This document shows, piece by piece, positions 1-9,146 of a DNA stretch of 64,000 nt. This DNA is from Aquicella siphonis (GTDB taxonomy: Bacteria; Pseudomonadota; Gammaproteobacteria; DSM-16500), in the NCBI RefSeq assembly GCF_902459485.1, contig NZ_LR699119.1:868001-932000 (forward strand), given 5' to 3'. The notes under the pieces are model-generated. The model ran no database searches. It worked only from the letters and a program-made list of their open reading frames with translations, and was not told the DNA's origin. Numbering within the stretch: position 1 is the stretch's first letter; every line of letters starts with the position of its first letter. The position numbers were made by a program, and so were the translations under genes.

Positions 1-1
1 C

Positions 2-274
2 GCCCACTTTCATTTGGGAGAGCATTATAAAATCGTGGTGCTTTCGGTCGCGGAGGGTGACAACAAGCCGCTTAAATATCCCGACATGTTCCGGTTCGCG
101 GATTTGATGATTTTGACCAAAACTGATTTGCTGCCTTATGTCGAATTCGATGTGGACAAATGCATGGATTACGCGCGGCGAATCAGGCCCGGTCTGGAAG
201 TCATCGCTTTGTCCGCCAACAACGGCCAGGGTTTGACACATTGGTATCAATGGCTGATGCAGAAACAGAAATGA
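2..274 (+). CDS. hypB: HypB, GTPase for hydrogenase nickel insertion (3' end only)
   Basis: This is the last 90 residues of the nickel-inserting GTPase HypB; the gene begins before the window. HypB works with HypA to load nickel into the [NiFe] hydrogenase large subunit. The visible part has the family signatures LGEH, SVAEGDNKPLKYP, the NKxD-type guanine-specificity motif as TKTD in LTKTDLLPYV, and the C-terminal SANNGQGL..W segment. The stop codon TGA overlaps the hypF ATG as ATGA, so the two are probably translationally coupled. It is the first visible gene of a hyp-hydrogenase operon that runs to 9622. Confidence 0.93.
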   Translation, partial: AHFHLGEHYKIVVLSVAEGDNKPLKYPDMFRFADLMILTKTDLLPYVEFDVDKCMDYARRIRPGLEVIALSANNGQGLTHWYQWLMQKQK

Positions 275-2535
275 AACCGGAACGATTGCGTATCCACATC
301 AAAGGCCAGGTCCAGGGTGTTGGATTCCGGCCCCATGCTTGTCAAACCGCACGCCGTCTGGATCTGACCGGATGGGTACAGAATAATGCCGAGGGTGTGC
401 TGATAGAAATACAGGGAGCCTCTGTTTCCAGCTTTTTACCGTGTCTGATGGCGGAACTTCCCCCTCTGGCAAGAGTCTATCAGGTTCAATCGAAACGAAT
501 TCCTCGCGAGCAGGACGAAAAGACCTTTCAAATTATTCAGAGCAGATCCGGCCCGGTGAATACGCTGATCTCGCCGGACGCAGGGATTTGTGACGCCTGC
601 CTGTTTGAATTGTTTGATCCGGCAAGCCGTTATTACCTCTATCCATTCCTGAACTGCACTCATTGCGGCCCGCGTCTGACAATTACGCGGCGGCTGCCTT
701 ACGACCGCCACCATACCTCCATGGATGTTTTTCCGCTTTGCCCGGATTGCCGCCGCGACTATACCGATGTGGAAAACCGCCGCTATCACGCCCAACCCGT
801 AGCATGCGCGGCTTGCGGTCCGCGTCTGACACACTCCATCGCCCAGGCCGCACAATATCTTCGTGACGGAGAAATCATTGCTTTAAAAGGCCAGGGAGGT
901 TATCAACTCATTTGTGATGCGAAAAACAGCGGGACAGTAAGAAGGCTGCGCGAAGGCAAAAACCGTGAAGCGAAACCCTTGGCACTGATGACGCTCAATG
1001 CCGCCAGCGCAAGCTGTCTCGCGCATGTGTGTGAACATTCCAAACGGTTATTGGAAAGCAAGGAGCGTCCCATCGTGCTGCTGCCCGGCCGCGGCTTTGA
1101 TAGTCATGTTTGCGCGAGTCATTTGCACTCTGGCGTGAGTCGGAACTTCCTGGATGTCATCGCGCCTGGATTGTCGACAATCGGTGTCATGCTTCCTTAT
1201 ACTCCGCTGTATTACCTGATGTTTCACGCCCTGGCAGGATTTCCCGCGGGGCACGCCTGGCTGGAGGAAGACCATCCCTATGTGCTGGTCGTGACCAGCG
1301 CAAATCGAAGCGGCGATCCGCTGGTGGCGGATGATCAAACGGCACTGCGTGAGTTGTGCGGCATTGCTGATCGTATCATTTTCTATAACCGTGAAATTGT
1401 ATGCCGCGCGGATGATTCGGTGGTGCGCGTGATTGACCATGCGCCGGTTTTTATCCGCCGCTCCAGGGGCTATGTGCCGTCACCTGTCAGACTAGCGCAC
1501 GCTCTTCCTTCAACCCTGGCGTTAGGCGGACATCTTAAAAATACTTTTTGCCTTACGCGCGCGGATGAAGCATTCGTTTCTCCGTATATCGGCACGCTGA
1601 ATAACAAGGCTGCCATTGATTTTTTTCATGAGTCACTCAATCATTTCATGGAATTTCTTGATATCCGTCCTGAGCGGATCGCGCATGATTTCCATCCGGA
1701 TTTTTACACGACACAATTTGCGCAGCATTACGGCCTTCCCGTTTATGCTGTCCAGCACCATCACGCGCACCTGGCCGCTGTTGCCGCTGAACAGCATATA
1801 CTGACACCTGCGTTGGGATTGGCGCTGGACGGGTACGGATACGGCGCAAAAGGGGAAGCCTGGGGCGGTGAATTGTTTTTGCTGGAAAATACTGCCTGCA
1901 AGCGGCTGGGTTATCTCACTCCCTTGCCGCTGCCAGGCGGCGACATCGCCGCGCGCGAACCCTGGCGCATGGCGGCGAGTGTTTTGCATTTGTTGGGGCG
2001 CGGCCAGGAAATACCGCATCGATTCGGGCAATATCCTCATGCCGGCCTCTTGTCTTCCCTGTTGGAAAAAGGTCTTAATACTTCATTGACCAGCAGCGGC
2101 GGCCGTTTGTTCGATGCGGCAAGCGGCATATTGGGTGTCACGGGAGTTTCAAGATATGAAGGACAGGCGGCGATGCAGTTGGAAAGTCTGGTGACGAAAC
2201 CGGTGATTTTGCCAGAGGGATGGAGAGTGGAAAACGGATGCCTGAACATGCTGCCGGTGCTGGCGCGTTTATTCGATATGGATCCTGTGCGGGGAGCCAA
2301 TCTCTTCCATGGAACTCTGACAGCGGGTATGGTTGAATGGATCATAAAGGCAGCGGAATGTCATTCCGTTGATGTGGTACTATTAGCCGGAGGCTGTTTT
2401 TTGAATAAAGTGCTTGCCGAGGGATTGATTAACCGGCTGGCTGAAAAAGGATTAAAAGCCATACTGCCTCGCAGCATTCCGCCTAATGATGGCGGTTTGT
2501 CGCTGGGGCAGGCGTGGATTGCGGGGAGAATGTGA
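271..2535 (+). CDS. hypF: HypF carbamoyltransferase for NiFe cofactor assembly
   Basis: The 754-residue product has normal HypF length and makes the carbamoyl group that becomes the cyanide ligand of the hydrogenase iron, passing it to HypE. Domains in order are an acylphosphatase domain (GQVQGVGFRPH near residue 13), two zinc fingers (CDAC..CTHC and CPDC..CAAC), a YrdC-like domain (ALKGQGGYQLICDA), and a Kae1-like C-terminal domain with the metal-binding HHHAHLAA motif. The ATG at 271 overlaps the hypB stop; the open frame extends upstream to 160, but only 271 puts the acylphosphatase domain at the N-terminus. The hypC gene follows after 73 bases. Confidence 0.97.
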   Translation: MKPERLRIHIKGQVQGVGFRPHACQTARRLDLTGWVQNNAEGVLIEIQGASVSSFLPCLMAELPPLARVYQVQSKRIPREQDEKTFQIIQSRSGPVNTLISPDAGICDACLFELFDPASRYYLYPFLNCTHCGPRLTITRRLPYDRHHTSMDVFPLCPDCRRDYTDVENRRYHAQPVACAACGPRLTHSIAQAAQYLRDGEIIALKGQGGYQLICDAKNSGTVRRLREGKNREAKPLALMTLNAASASCLAHVCEHSKRLLESKERPIVLLPGRGFDSHVCASHLHSGVSRNFLDVIAPGLSTIGVMLPYTPLYYLMFHALAGFPAGHAWLEEDHPYVLVVTSANRSGDPLVADDQTALRELCGIADRIIFYNREIVCRADDSVVRVIDHAPVFIRRSRGYVPSPVRLAHALPSTLALGGHLKNTFCLTRADEAFVSPYIGTLNNKAAIDFFHESLNHFMEFLDIRPERIAHDFHPDFYTTQFAQHYGLPVYAVQHHHAHLAAVAAEQHILTPALGLALDGYGYGAKGEAWGGELFLLENTACKRLGYLTPLPLPGGDIAAREPWRMAASVLHLLGRGQEIPHRFGQYPHAGLLSSLLEKGLNTSLTSSGGRLFDAASGILGVTGVSRYEGQAAMQLESLVTKPVILPEGWRVENGCLNMLPVLARLFDMDPVRGANLFHGTLTAGMVEWIIKAAECHSVDVVLLAGGCFLNKVLAEGLINRLAEKGLKAILPRSIPPNDGGLSLGQAWIAGRM

Positions 2536-2608
2536 TGCGGGTCAATCCCGGCTGCTAGACCGATGTCTGGCCGGGCATGAGTGCCGAGTGAAAATGAAAA
2601 GGATGTTT

Positions 2609-2839
2609 ATGTGTCTGGCTTTACCTGCACAAGTTATCGAATTACTTGAAGATCAGCGCGCCATTGTCAGTCTGGGCGGCGTCAGAAAGGAAATTTCCAC
2701 TTCCTTGCTGGAGACGGTCTCAGCGGGAGAGTATGTCATCATTCATGTCGGCTACGCGCTGACGCGGCTGGATGAACAGGAGGCACAAAAAACACTGCAA
2801 TTATTCGCGGATCTGTTTCAGGAAGGAAATGATCATTGA
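2609..2839 (+). CDS. hypC: HypC hydrogenase assembly chaperone
   Basis: This 76-residue protein starts MCLALPAQV, the diagnostic HypC/HybG N-terminus, in which Cys2 is exposed after Met removal and carries the Fe(CN)2CO group between HypD and the large-subunit precursor. The start at 2609 is set by that MC motif and by an AAAAGGA ribosome site just upstream; the open frame continues upstream to 2486 but without HypC-like sequence. It ends in an overlap with the TTG start of hypD (TTGA), fitting the known HypC-HypD complex. Confidence 0.96.
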   Translation: MCLALPAQVIELLEDQRAIVSLGGVRKEISTSLLETVSAGEYVIIHVGYALTRLDEQEAQKTLQLFADLFQEGNDH

Positions 2840-3957
2840 AGTATATCGAGGATTTCCGCAAGGGTGAATTCGCCGCCGGCCTGGCGCGGGAAATCGCGCG
2901 GCATGCTCAGCCCGGCCGCCGCTATCAACTCATGGAGTTTTGCGGCGGCCACACTCATGCCATTCATCGATACGGGCTGCCGGGTTTGCTGCCTGATCAT
3001 GTAGAAATGATTCATGGCCCGGGCTGTCCTGTCTGTGTCTTGCCTATCGCGCGTATTGATAAGGCAATAGCGCTCGCTTCTCATCCCTCAGTGATATTGT
3101 GCAGTTATGGCGATATGTTGAGAGTGCCGGGATCGGGCCAAAAAAATCTTTTAAAAATCAAGGCAGAGGGTGCGGATGTTCGCATGGTTTATGCAGTCGA
3201 TGACGCACTGGCCATCGCGCGGCAAAACCCGCATAAACAAGTGGTATTTTTCGCGATTGGATTTGAAACCACCACGCCTCCCACGGCTCACGCTATCCTT
3301 CAGGCAAAAGCATTGAAACTGACAAATTTCAGCGTGTTCTGTAATCATGTGCTGACACCCGCGGCGATGGAAAGTCTGCTGCAGTCACAAAGTGAAACAG
3401 AGGGATCAGTGAAACTGGATGGATTTGTAGGGCCGGCGCATGTGAGTATTGTCATTGGCAGCCAGGCCTATGAGAGTGTGAGCCAACGATTTCAGAAGCC
3501 GATTGTCATATCCGGGTTTGAACCCCTGGATGTGTTGCATTCCATTCTCATGCTTATACGTCAGATCAATGAAAACCGTTGTGAAGTCGAGATTCAGTAC
3601 ACGCGCGCGGTTAACCGGACTGGAAACCGGGTTTCACAAAAAATCATGGATGAAGTCCTGGAACTGCGTGATCGTTTTGAATGGCGGGGTTTGGGCTTTA
3701 TTCCCCTCAGTGCATTGAGAATCCGGGATGCCTATGCAGAGTTTGACGCGGAAAAGCGCTTTGTGCTCCCTGAAACAAACGGCCTGGAACACAAGCAATG
3801 TGAATGCGGCGCGGTACTGCGCGGCATTAAAAAACCCACTGACTGCAAATTATTCGCAAAAGTCTGCACGCCGGAAAATCCGCTTGGATCGTGCATGGTG
3901 TCATCAGAAGGGGCATGCGCGGCAGTATATGCCTACGGACGGGTAAACAGCATATGA
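2836..3957 (+). CDS. hypD: HypD iron-sulfur scaffold for Fe(CN)2CO assembly
   Basis: The 373-residue HypD is the scaffold on which the Fe(CN)2CO group is built. It has the conserved FCGGHTH (Cys36), the GPGCPVC motif (Cys64, Cys67), FFAIGFETTTP, CNHVLTPAAM, and a C-terminal cysteine cluster (QCECGA, DCKLF, VCTPENPLGSC) expected to hold the [4Fe-4S] cluster. Translation appears to begin at a TTG overlapping the hypC stop, with AGGAAGGA about seven bases upstream. Its own stop overlaps the hypE ATG. No unusual residue loss is visible. Confidence 0.97.
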   Translation: MKYIEDFRKGEFAAGLAREIARHAQPGRRYQLMEFCGGHTHAIHRYGLPGLLPDHVEMIHGPGCPVCVLPIARIDKAIALASHPSVILCSYGDMLRVPGSGQKNLLKIKAEGADVRMVYAVDDALAIARQNPHKQVVFFAIGFETTTPPTAHAILQAKALKLTNFSVFCNHVLTPAAMESLLQSQSETEGSVKLDGFVGPAHVSIVIGSQAYESVSQRFQKPIVISGFEPLDVLHSILMLIRQINENRCEVEIQYTRAVNRTGNRVSQKIMDEVLELRDRFEWRGLGFIPLSALRIRDAYAEFDAEKRFVLPETNGLEHKQCECGAVLRGIKKPTDCKLFAKVCTPENPLGSCMVSSEGACAAVYAYGRVNSI

Positions 3958-5042
3958 CGGAAGCATTGGCTGGAAAGACAGGCGCTAGAGTGACGGGGCT
4001 CTCCGGTAAAATAACCGGGCCCAAGCTGAACTTCAAAAATGGTCATGTCGAATTGAGCCATGGCAGCGGCGGCCGCGCGATGGCGCAGTTGATTGACCAA
4101 TTATTTTTTGATGCTTTTGACAATGAATGGCTGGCACAAAGAAATGACCAGGCACTCTTTTCCGTATCCGCAGGCCGCATGGTCATGACAACTGACGCGC
4201 ATGTTGTTTCTCCCCTGTTTTTTCCGGGTGGAGACATTGGCTGTCTGGCTGTTTACGGAACAATCAATGATATCGCCATGTCTGGCGCCAAACCCTTGTA
4301 CCTGTCAGCCGGCTTTATTCTGGAGGAAGGCTTTCCTCTGGCGGACTTGCAAAAAATCGTGGCATCCATGGCGCGCGCCGCGCAAGCGGCGAATGTCGCC
4401 ATCATCGCGGGTGATACGAAAGTCGTTGAGCGCGGGAAAGGCGACGGCGTGTTTATCACGACTACAGGTATCGGCGTCGTGCCGGATCATGTCAATATTT
4501 CAGGAAATAATGCCAGGCCGGGGGATAGTATTCTGGTGAATGGTTACATAGGCGATCATGGCGTCGCCATCATGGCGCATCGGAATCATCTGCAATTTCA
4601 GACTGACATACAGTCTGATACCGCTGCCCTGCATGAACTGGTCGCAGACATGGTGAAGGCGGTTCCCGGCATTCATTGTCTGCGCGATCCCACGCGCGGA
4701 GGATTGGCCACCACATTGAATGAATTGGCTGTGCAGTCAAAAACCGGCTTTGTGATCGATGAAAGCTGTGTTCCAGTGCGCAGGGAAGTGGCGGGCGCCT
4801 GTGAATTACTGGGTCTTGATCCTCTCTACGTCGCCAATGAAGGCAAGCTGGTGGCCGTCTGCCCATCCGGTCAGGCGGATACATTATTGGCTGTCATGCG
4901 CTCCCATCCCCTGGGAACCTTTGCGGCTGTGATAGGGACGGTAATTGAGGATTCACGGCACTTTGTTCAACTAAAAACACGGCTGGGCGGTATGCGGATT
5001 GTAGACTGGCTTGCTGGAGAGCAGTTACCCAGGATTTGTTAA
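3954..5042 (+). CDS. hypE: HypE, thiocarboxamide dehydratase of NiFe maturation
   Basis: HypE (362 residues) is an AIR-synthase/PurM-fold ATPase that dehydrates the carbamoyl group on its C-terminal cysteine to a cyanide. It ends exactly in PRIC, the catalytic tail. Other family marks are ELSHGSGGRAM near the N-terminus, TTDAHVVSPLFFPGGDIG, and DPTRGGLATTLNE. The ATG at 3954 overlaps the hypD stop (ATGA). There is an extra N-terminal stretch of about 25 residues before the usual HypE start region. The last hyp gene here, it is 11 bases from the hydrogenase structural genes, so maturation and structural genes form one unit. Confidence 0.96.
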   Translation: MTEALAGKTGARVTGLSGKITGPKLNFKNGHVELSHGSGGRAMAQLIDQLFFDAFDNEWLAQRNDQALFSVSAGRMVMTTDAHVVSPLFFPGGDIGCLAVYGTINDIAMSGAKPLYLSAGFILEEGFPLADLQKIVASMARAAQAANVAIIAGDTKVVERGKGDGVFITTTGIGVVPDHVNISGNNARPGDSILVNGYIGDHGVAIMAHRNHLQFQTDIQSDTAALHELVADMVKAVPGIHCLRDPTRGGLATTLNELAVQSKTGFVIDESCVPVRREVAGACELLGLDPLYVANEGKLVAVCPSGQADTLLAVMRSHPLGTFAAVIGTVIEDSRHFVQLKTRLGGMRIVDWLAGEQLPRIC

Positions 5043-5053
5043 GAGGACAGGGA

Positions 5054-6217
5054 ATGAATGGAGAAACCAGTTATTTTCTTCCGCATGACGGGCTGCAAGA
5101 TCTGATAGATGCCTTAGGCCATGCCGGGTTTGTCTGCATAGGACCGAAAGCGCGTGATGGCGCCATTGTGTATGAACAGCTGGATCGCGCCAGTGAACTA
5201 CCGTGGGGAATGCGCGATTACCAGTCTCCTGGACAATACCGGCTGGAAGTGACAGATGAAAAAAAAGCGTTTGCCTTTTCAAATGGGGCGCAAGCCATTA
5301 AACCGGTTTTGTTCAGGCCGCGGGAAACGGTGTGGAAGGTGGTTCGTAATGAAGAGGGCAAACTGGAATTCAAACCGCATCAGCCCAAAGAAGCGCCTCT
5401 TGCCATTCTGGGCGCGCGTGCCTGCGATTTGGCGGCGATGGCGGTTCAGGACAAGGTTTTTCTGCATGGAAAAAATATTGATCCGCGTTACCAGGCACGC
5501 CGTGAGAATTTATTTGTTGTTGCTGTTAATTGCAGTTATTCATCACAAAACTGTTTTTGTGTTTCAGCCGGTACGGGTCCAAATGTGAAAAGCGCCGGTG
5601 TGTGCGGAGCCGCCGGAGCCAGGCAGTATGATATTTTAATGACTGAAATCGATGGCGGTTTTGCCGTCGAATGCGGCAGCGCGCGCGGCCGGGAAATCAT
5701 GGTTGAAATGAGCCTGGAAGAGGCAAGGTCGGCTCAATGCAGCCAGGCCGTTCAAAATGTCGAGCATGCCGCCGCGATGCAGGTCAAACGCATTCCGCTG
5801 GATAATGGCTATGGCTTGCGTGATTTATTATTCTCCAATCTGGATCATCCGCGCTGGGATGAGGTGGCTGACCGCTGTCTTTCCTGCGGCAACTGCACCC
5901 AGGTTTGTCCCACGTGTTTTTGCCATAGCGAGTCGGACAGGCAAAACCTGGATGGCTCCTGCAGTGAGCACACGCGCGAATGGGACTCCTGTTTTACCGC
6001 CGGCCATAGTTATCTGAATGGAAAAATCATCCGCGATGATACGCGAAAACGCTATCGTCAATGGTTGACGCATAAGGTTGGCAGCTGGTTTGATCAATTT
6101 GACGTGAGTGGATGCGTGGGCTGCGGCCGCTGTATTTCATGGTGTCCCGTTGGTATTGACCTGACCCAGGAACTGGCTGCGATTTCCGGCGAATCGAATG
6201 AAAGGGAAAAAACGTGA
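5054..6217 (+). CDS. hydB: Group 3b hydrogenase/sulfhydrogenase beta subunit (Fe-S)
   Basis: This 387-residue iron-sulfur protein matches the beta subunit of cytoplasmic bidirectional [NiFe] hydrogenases of the Pyrococcus HydBGDA type (also like anaerobic sulfite reductase subunit A). It moves electrons between the gamma flavoprotein and the hydrogenase module. Two ferredoxin-like motifs are seen in the C-terminal third: CLSCGNCTQVCPTCFC and CVGCGRCISWCPVG. The ATG at 5054 follows AAGAGGACAGGGA; an upstream in-frame TTG at 5036 inside hypE is less likely. Its stop overlaps the next start as TGATG. Confidence 0.93.
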   Translation: MNGETSYFLPHDGLQDLIDALGHAGFVCIGPKARDGAIVYEQLDRASELPWGMRDYQSPGQYRLEVTDEKKAFAFSNGAQAIKPVLFRPRETVWKVVRNEEGKLEFKPHQPKEAPLAILGARACDLAAMAVQDKVFLHGKNIDPRYQARRENLFVVAVNCSYSSQNCFCVSAGTGPNVKSAGVCGAAGARQYDILMTEIDGGFAVECGSARGREIMVEMSLEEARSAQCSQAVQNVEHAAAMQVKRIPLDNGYGLRDLLFSNLDHPRWDEVADRCLSCGNCTQVCPTCFCHSESDRQNLDGSCSEHTREWDSCFTAGHSYLNGKIIRDDTRKRYRQWLTHKVGSWFDQFDVSGCVGCGRCISWCPVGIDLTQELAAISGESNEREKT

Positions 6218-7062
6218 TGAACGGAATTCTTATGGATCCGTATTTGCCTGTCGAAGCCGAAGTCGTGAAATGCACGCATGAATCATCCAGCATTTTTACG
6301 CTGCATGTCAGTTTCGCCGAGCGTCATCACCATCATCTTTACTCGTTTTACCCGGGACAATTCAATATGGTCTATCTTTATGGTGTCGGCGAAGTGGCGA
6401 TATCCATCGTGTCCGACCCGGAAGAAACGCATATTATCAGTCATACCATACGCGCCCTGGGGCGCGTCACCAGGGCGCTGCAAAGATTGCAGCCAGGTGA
6501 CCGCATTGGTATCCGCGGTCCGTTCGGCCGGGGCTGGCCGCTGCATAAGGTTCAAGGCAAAGATATTGTCGTTGTCACGGGAGGGTTGGGCTGTGCTCCA
6601 ACGGTGTCCATTATCAATTATATTCTCGCAAGAAGAAACCAGTATGGAAATTTGAAAATCCTGCAAGGTGTCAAACACAGTGATGATTTCATTTTTCGCA
6701 AACAATATGAAAAATGGCAGCAGTCGCCGCATACTGAAATCCACATCGCTGCTGACCAGGCGGGACCAAAGTGGCCGTGGAATGTGGGCTATGTCACGGA
6801 CATGATACAAACACTTGAGCTGAATCCGGATAAAACCATTTGCATGATGTGCGGGCCGGAAATGATGATGCATACCGCCATCAGCGCCTTGGACAGACAG
6901 GGGATTCCAGAGCAGGCTATTTATCTGAGCATGGAGCGAAACATGGAGTGCGGCATAGGGCATTGCGGTCATTGCCAGTATGGCGGTCTTTTTGTATGCA
7001 AGGATGGCCCTGTTTTCGCCTATCCGGAAATCAAGGGATTATTCAGAACAGCGGGATTTTAG
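6217..7062 (+). CDS. hydG: Group 3b hydrogenase gamma subunit, FAD/NAD(P)-binding
   Basis: The 281-residue protein is the diaphorase subunit, related to PyrK and sulfite reductase AsrB, that exchanges electrons with NAD(P)H. It has an N-terminal ferredoxin-reductase flavin domain (YPGQFNMVY, AISIVSDP), a nucleotide-binding segment (VVTGGLGCAPTVSIIN) and a C-terminal [2Fe-2S] motif MECGIGHCGHCQYGG with a fourth Cys seven residues later. ATG 6217 overlaps the hydB stop; a GTG at 6214 is the alternative. One base separates its stop from the delta-subunit start. 'hydG' here is the sulfhydrogenase name, not the radical-SAM [FeFe] maturase. Confidence 0.93.
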   Translation: MNGILMDPYLPVEAEVVKCTHESSSIFTLHVSFAERHHHHLYSFYPGQFNMVYLYGVGEVAISIVSDPEETHIISHTIRALGRVTRALQRLQPGDRIGIRGPFGRGWPLHKVQGKDIVVVTGGLGCAPTVSIINYILARRNQYGNLKILQGVKHSDDFIFRKQYEKWQQSPHTEIHIAADQAGPKWPWNVGYVTDMIQTLELNPDKTICMMCGPEMMMHTAISALDRQGIPEQAIYLSMERNMECGIGHCGHCQYGGLFVCKDGPVFAYPEIKGLFRTAGF

Positions 7063-7063
7063 C

Positions 7064-7864
7064 ATGGATTTCACCAAACCACGGCTGGCGGTGCATAAAT
7101 TCACTTCTTGTGACGGCTGTCAACTGGCATTTCTGAATTCAGGTGAAGCGTTAATCACGCTTTCAGGTCTGATGGACATTGTGCATTTTTCCGAATTTGG
7201 AATGGTGGATCCGGGTGCAAAAGTCGATATCGCCTTTGTGGAGGGCAGCATCTCAACGCCTGATGAAGAAAAGCGTATCCGGCAGGTACGCGAGAACAGT
7301 ACTTATGTTATCACCATAGGTGCGTGCGCGACTGCGGGAGGGATACAGGCGCTGCGAAATTTTGCCAGCCACAAAGAATGGATGGCCGCGGTTTATGCGG
7401 CGCCGGGTACGATTCAGGCCCTGGAAAATTCTACGGCCATATCGCACCACATACGCGTGGATTGGGAGTTATGGGGGTGTCCGGTAAATACAGGGCAAGT
7501 CATGGAAGCCATCCGCTCGCTGTTGTCTCGCGCTTCGCCGCGCATCAAACACGACTCCGTTTGTATTGAATGCAAGCGCAATGGCAATGTGTGTGTTCTG
7601 GTTGCGAAAAATCAGCCTTGCATGGGGCCGGTGACACAAACAGGCTGCGGTGCCTTGTGTCCCTCTGTGGGCCGGGCCTGCTACGGTTGCTATGGCCCCC
7701 ACGAAAACCCAAATACAAAATCGCTGGGACGCTGGTTTGAACAGTATGAAGGATTGTCAAAGGACGCCATCGCCGCCCGGTTTTTGCATATCAACAATCA
7801 AGCGCCCGCATTCAATCAGGCGGGTCAATACTTCAAGGGAATTAAAATCATCAATGAGTCATAG
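7064..7864 (+). CDS. hydD: Group 3b [NiFe] hydrogenase small (delta) subunit
   Basis: This 266-residue small subunit carries the iron-sulfur relay next to the NiFe site. The proximal-cluster pattern is present: SCDGCQLAF, IGACATAGG and WGCPVNTG. A second cysteine set towards the C-terminus (VCIEC, NVCVLV, QPCMGPVTQTGCGALCPS, CYGCYGP) is typical of the cytoplasmic group 3 enzymes. There is no twin-arginine signal, consistent with a cytoplasmic enzyme. The start at 7064 directly follows the gamma-subunit stop; a longer frame from 6980 is rejected because it overlaps hydG. Its end overlaps the large-subunit gene by 11 bases. Confidence 0.94.
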   Translation: MDFTKPRLAVHKFTSCDGCQLAFLNSGEALITLSGLMDIVHFSEFGMVDPGAKVDIAFVEGSISTPDEEKRIRQVRENSTYVITIGACATAGGIQALRNFASHKEWMAAVYAAPGTIQALENSTAISHHIRVDWELWGCPVNTGQVMEAIRSLLSRASPRIKHDSVCIECKRNGNVCVLVAKNQPCMGPVTQTGCGALCPSVGRACYGCYGPHENPNTKSLGRWFEQYEGLSKDAIAARFLHINNQAPAFNQAGQYFKGIKIINES

Positions 7865-9146
7865 TATCACTCTGAATGTTCCGATTCTGGCGCGTGTTGA
7901 AGGAGAAGGCGCGCTGGAACTGACAATTCGAAATCAGGCCATAGAATCCTTGCGCCTCAGGATTTATGAGCCGCCGCGCCTGTTTGAGAAATTCCTGGAA
8001 AATCGTCCTTATACGGATGTCATGGACATGGTTGCCCGCATTTGCGGGATTTGCCCGGTTGCCTATCAAATGAGTGCCGCCCATGCGATTGAAAACTGTT
8101 TCGATATAAATCCCGGTCCCTGGGTGCGTGAAATGCGCCGGTTATTCTATTGCGGCGAATGGATTGAAAGTCATAGTTTGCATATTCACCTTCTCGCGGC
8201 GCCTGATTTATTCGGATGCAAGTCTGCGGCCGAGCTGGCGCGGCAGTGCCCTCAGGAAGTGCGGCGCGGTTTGAGGCTGCAGGCTTTCGGGAATGAATTG
8301 ATCAAGTTATTCGGCGCGCGCTCAGTTCATCCTGTTGGCGCGTGTGTAGGAGGATTTTATCGCGCACCCGGTCCGGATCAGGCAAGCAAGCTGTTAAAGC
8401 TGGCGAAGGAGAGAATCCGCGATTGCGAGGATTTGATTGTTTGGCTCGCCGCATTGCCGCTTCCTGATAATTCACATGAGTTTGTATGTGTTTCACTTTA
8501 TCATCCTGCTGAATATCCGATGAATGAAGGGAATATTGTCTCGGATCATGGGTTGAACATTGCTGGCAATCAATTTGATTCCTGTTTCAAGGAATATCAG
8601 GTGTCGTACTCTAACGCCTTGCATTGTAAACTGCAGGGGCGGGATTATCTGGTGGGCCCGCTGGCCAGAGTAAACAATTGCTACGGGCATCTGCCTGCTG
8701 AAATTCATTTATTGTTGAAACGTCTGGGCATTCGTTTCCCTTCCAAGAATATGCACCAAAGCATTCTTGCCCGCGCGGTTGAAATATACTATTGTGTGTT
8801 GGAAGCCATTCGTATTCTGAGTGATTACACCCTTCCCGAGTCTGCTTTCAGTACGCCCGTGCCGCGCGCCGGTCATGGATTCGGCTGCACCGAGGCGCCC
8901 AGAGGGATGTTGTGGCATCATTATGAATTCGACGCGGCCGGAACAGTCAGGTCTGCGCGCATTATCCCCCCGACCAGTCAGAATCAGGCGCGTATTGAGG
9001 AAGACTTGCGATATTCGCTGCTGAAGCTGGGTCTGGACAAGTCACCTGACGAATTGCGCGCATACAGTGAGAGAATTATCCGAAACTATGACCCTTGCAT
9101 ATCCTGTTCCACACATTTTCTCAGTCTGAAAGTCAACCGTTTATGA
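7854..9146 (+). CDS. hydA: Group 3b [NiFe] hydrogenase large (alpha) subunit
   Basis: The catalytic subunit (430 residues) has both NiFe-binding motifs: L1 as ARICGICPVAYQMSAAHA and L2 near the C-terminus as DPCISCSTH. A nine-residue tail follows that His, the expected peptide removed by the maturation protease encoded immediately downstream. The N-terminal ARVEGEG motif is also typical. Gene order beta-gamma-delta-alpha is that of the Pyrococcus furiosus sulfhydrogenase. Such enzymes catalyse reversible H2 oxidation with NAD(P) and can reduce sulfur or polysulfide in vitro; the physiological direction here cannot be read from sequence. Confidence 0.95.
   Translation: MSHSITLNVPILARVEGEGALELTIRNQAIESLRLRIYEPPRLFEKFLENRPYTDVMDMVARICGICPVAYQMSAAHAIENCFDINPGPWVREMRRLFYCGEWIESHSLHIHLLAAPDLFGCKSAAELARQCPQEVRRGLRLQAFGNELIKLFGARSVHPVGACVGGFYRAPGPDQASKLLKLAKERIRDCEDLIVWLAALPLPDNSHEFVCVSLYHPAEYPMNEGNIVSDHGLNIAGNQFDSCFKEYQVSYSNALHCKLQGRDYLVGPLARVNNCYGHLPAEIHLLLKRLGIRFPSKNMHQSILARAVEIYYCVLEAIRILSDYTLPESAFSTPVPRAGHGFGCTEAPRGMLWHHYEFDAAGTVRSARIIPPTSQNQARIEEDLRYSLLKLGLDKSPDELRAYSERIIRNYDPCISCSTHFLSLKVNRL

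Noticed and set aside
160-270. Upstream extension of hypF
   Set aside because: It overlaps conserved hypB sequence, and HypF proteins begin just before the acylphosphatase domain; ATG 271 overlaps the hypB stop.
6283-6972. 229-codon minus-strand frame antisense to hydG
   Set aside because: It is the shadow of a well-supported gene with clear flavin and 2Fe-2S motifs and has no ribosome site or family likeness.
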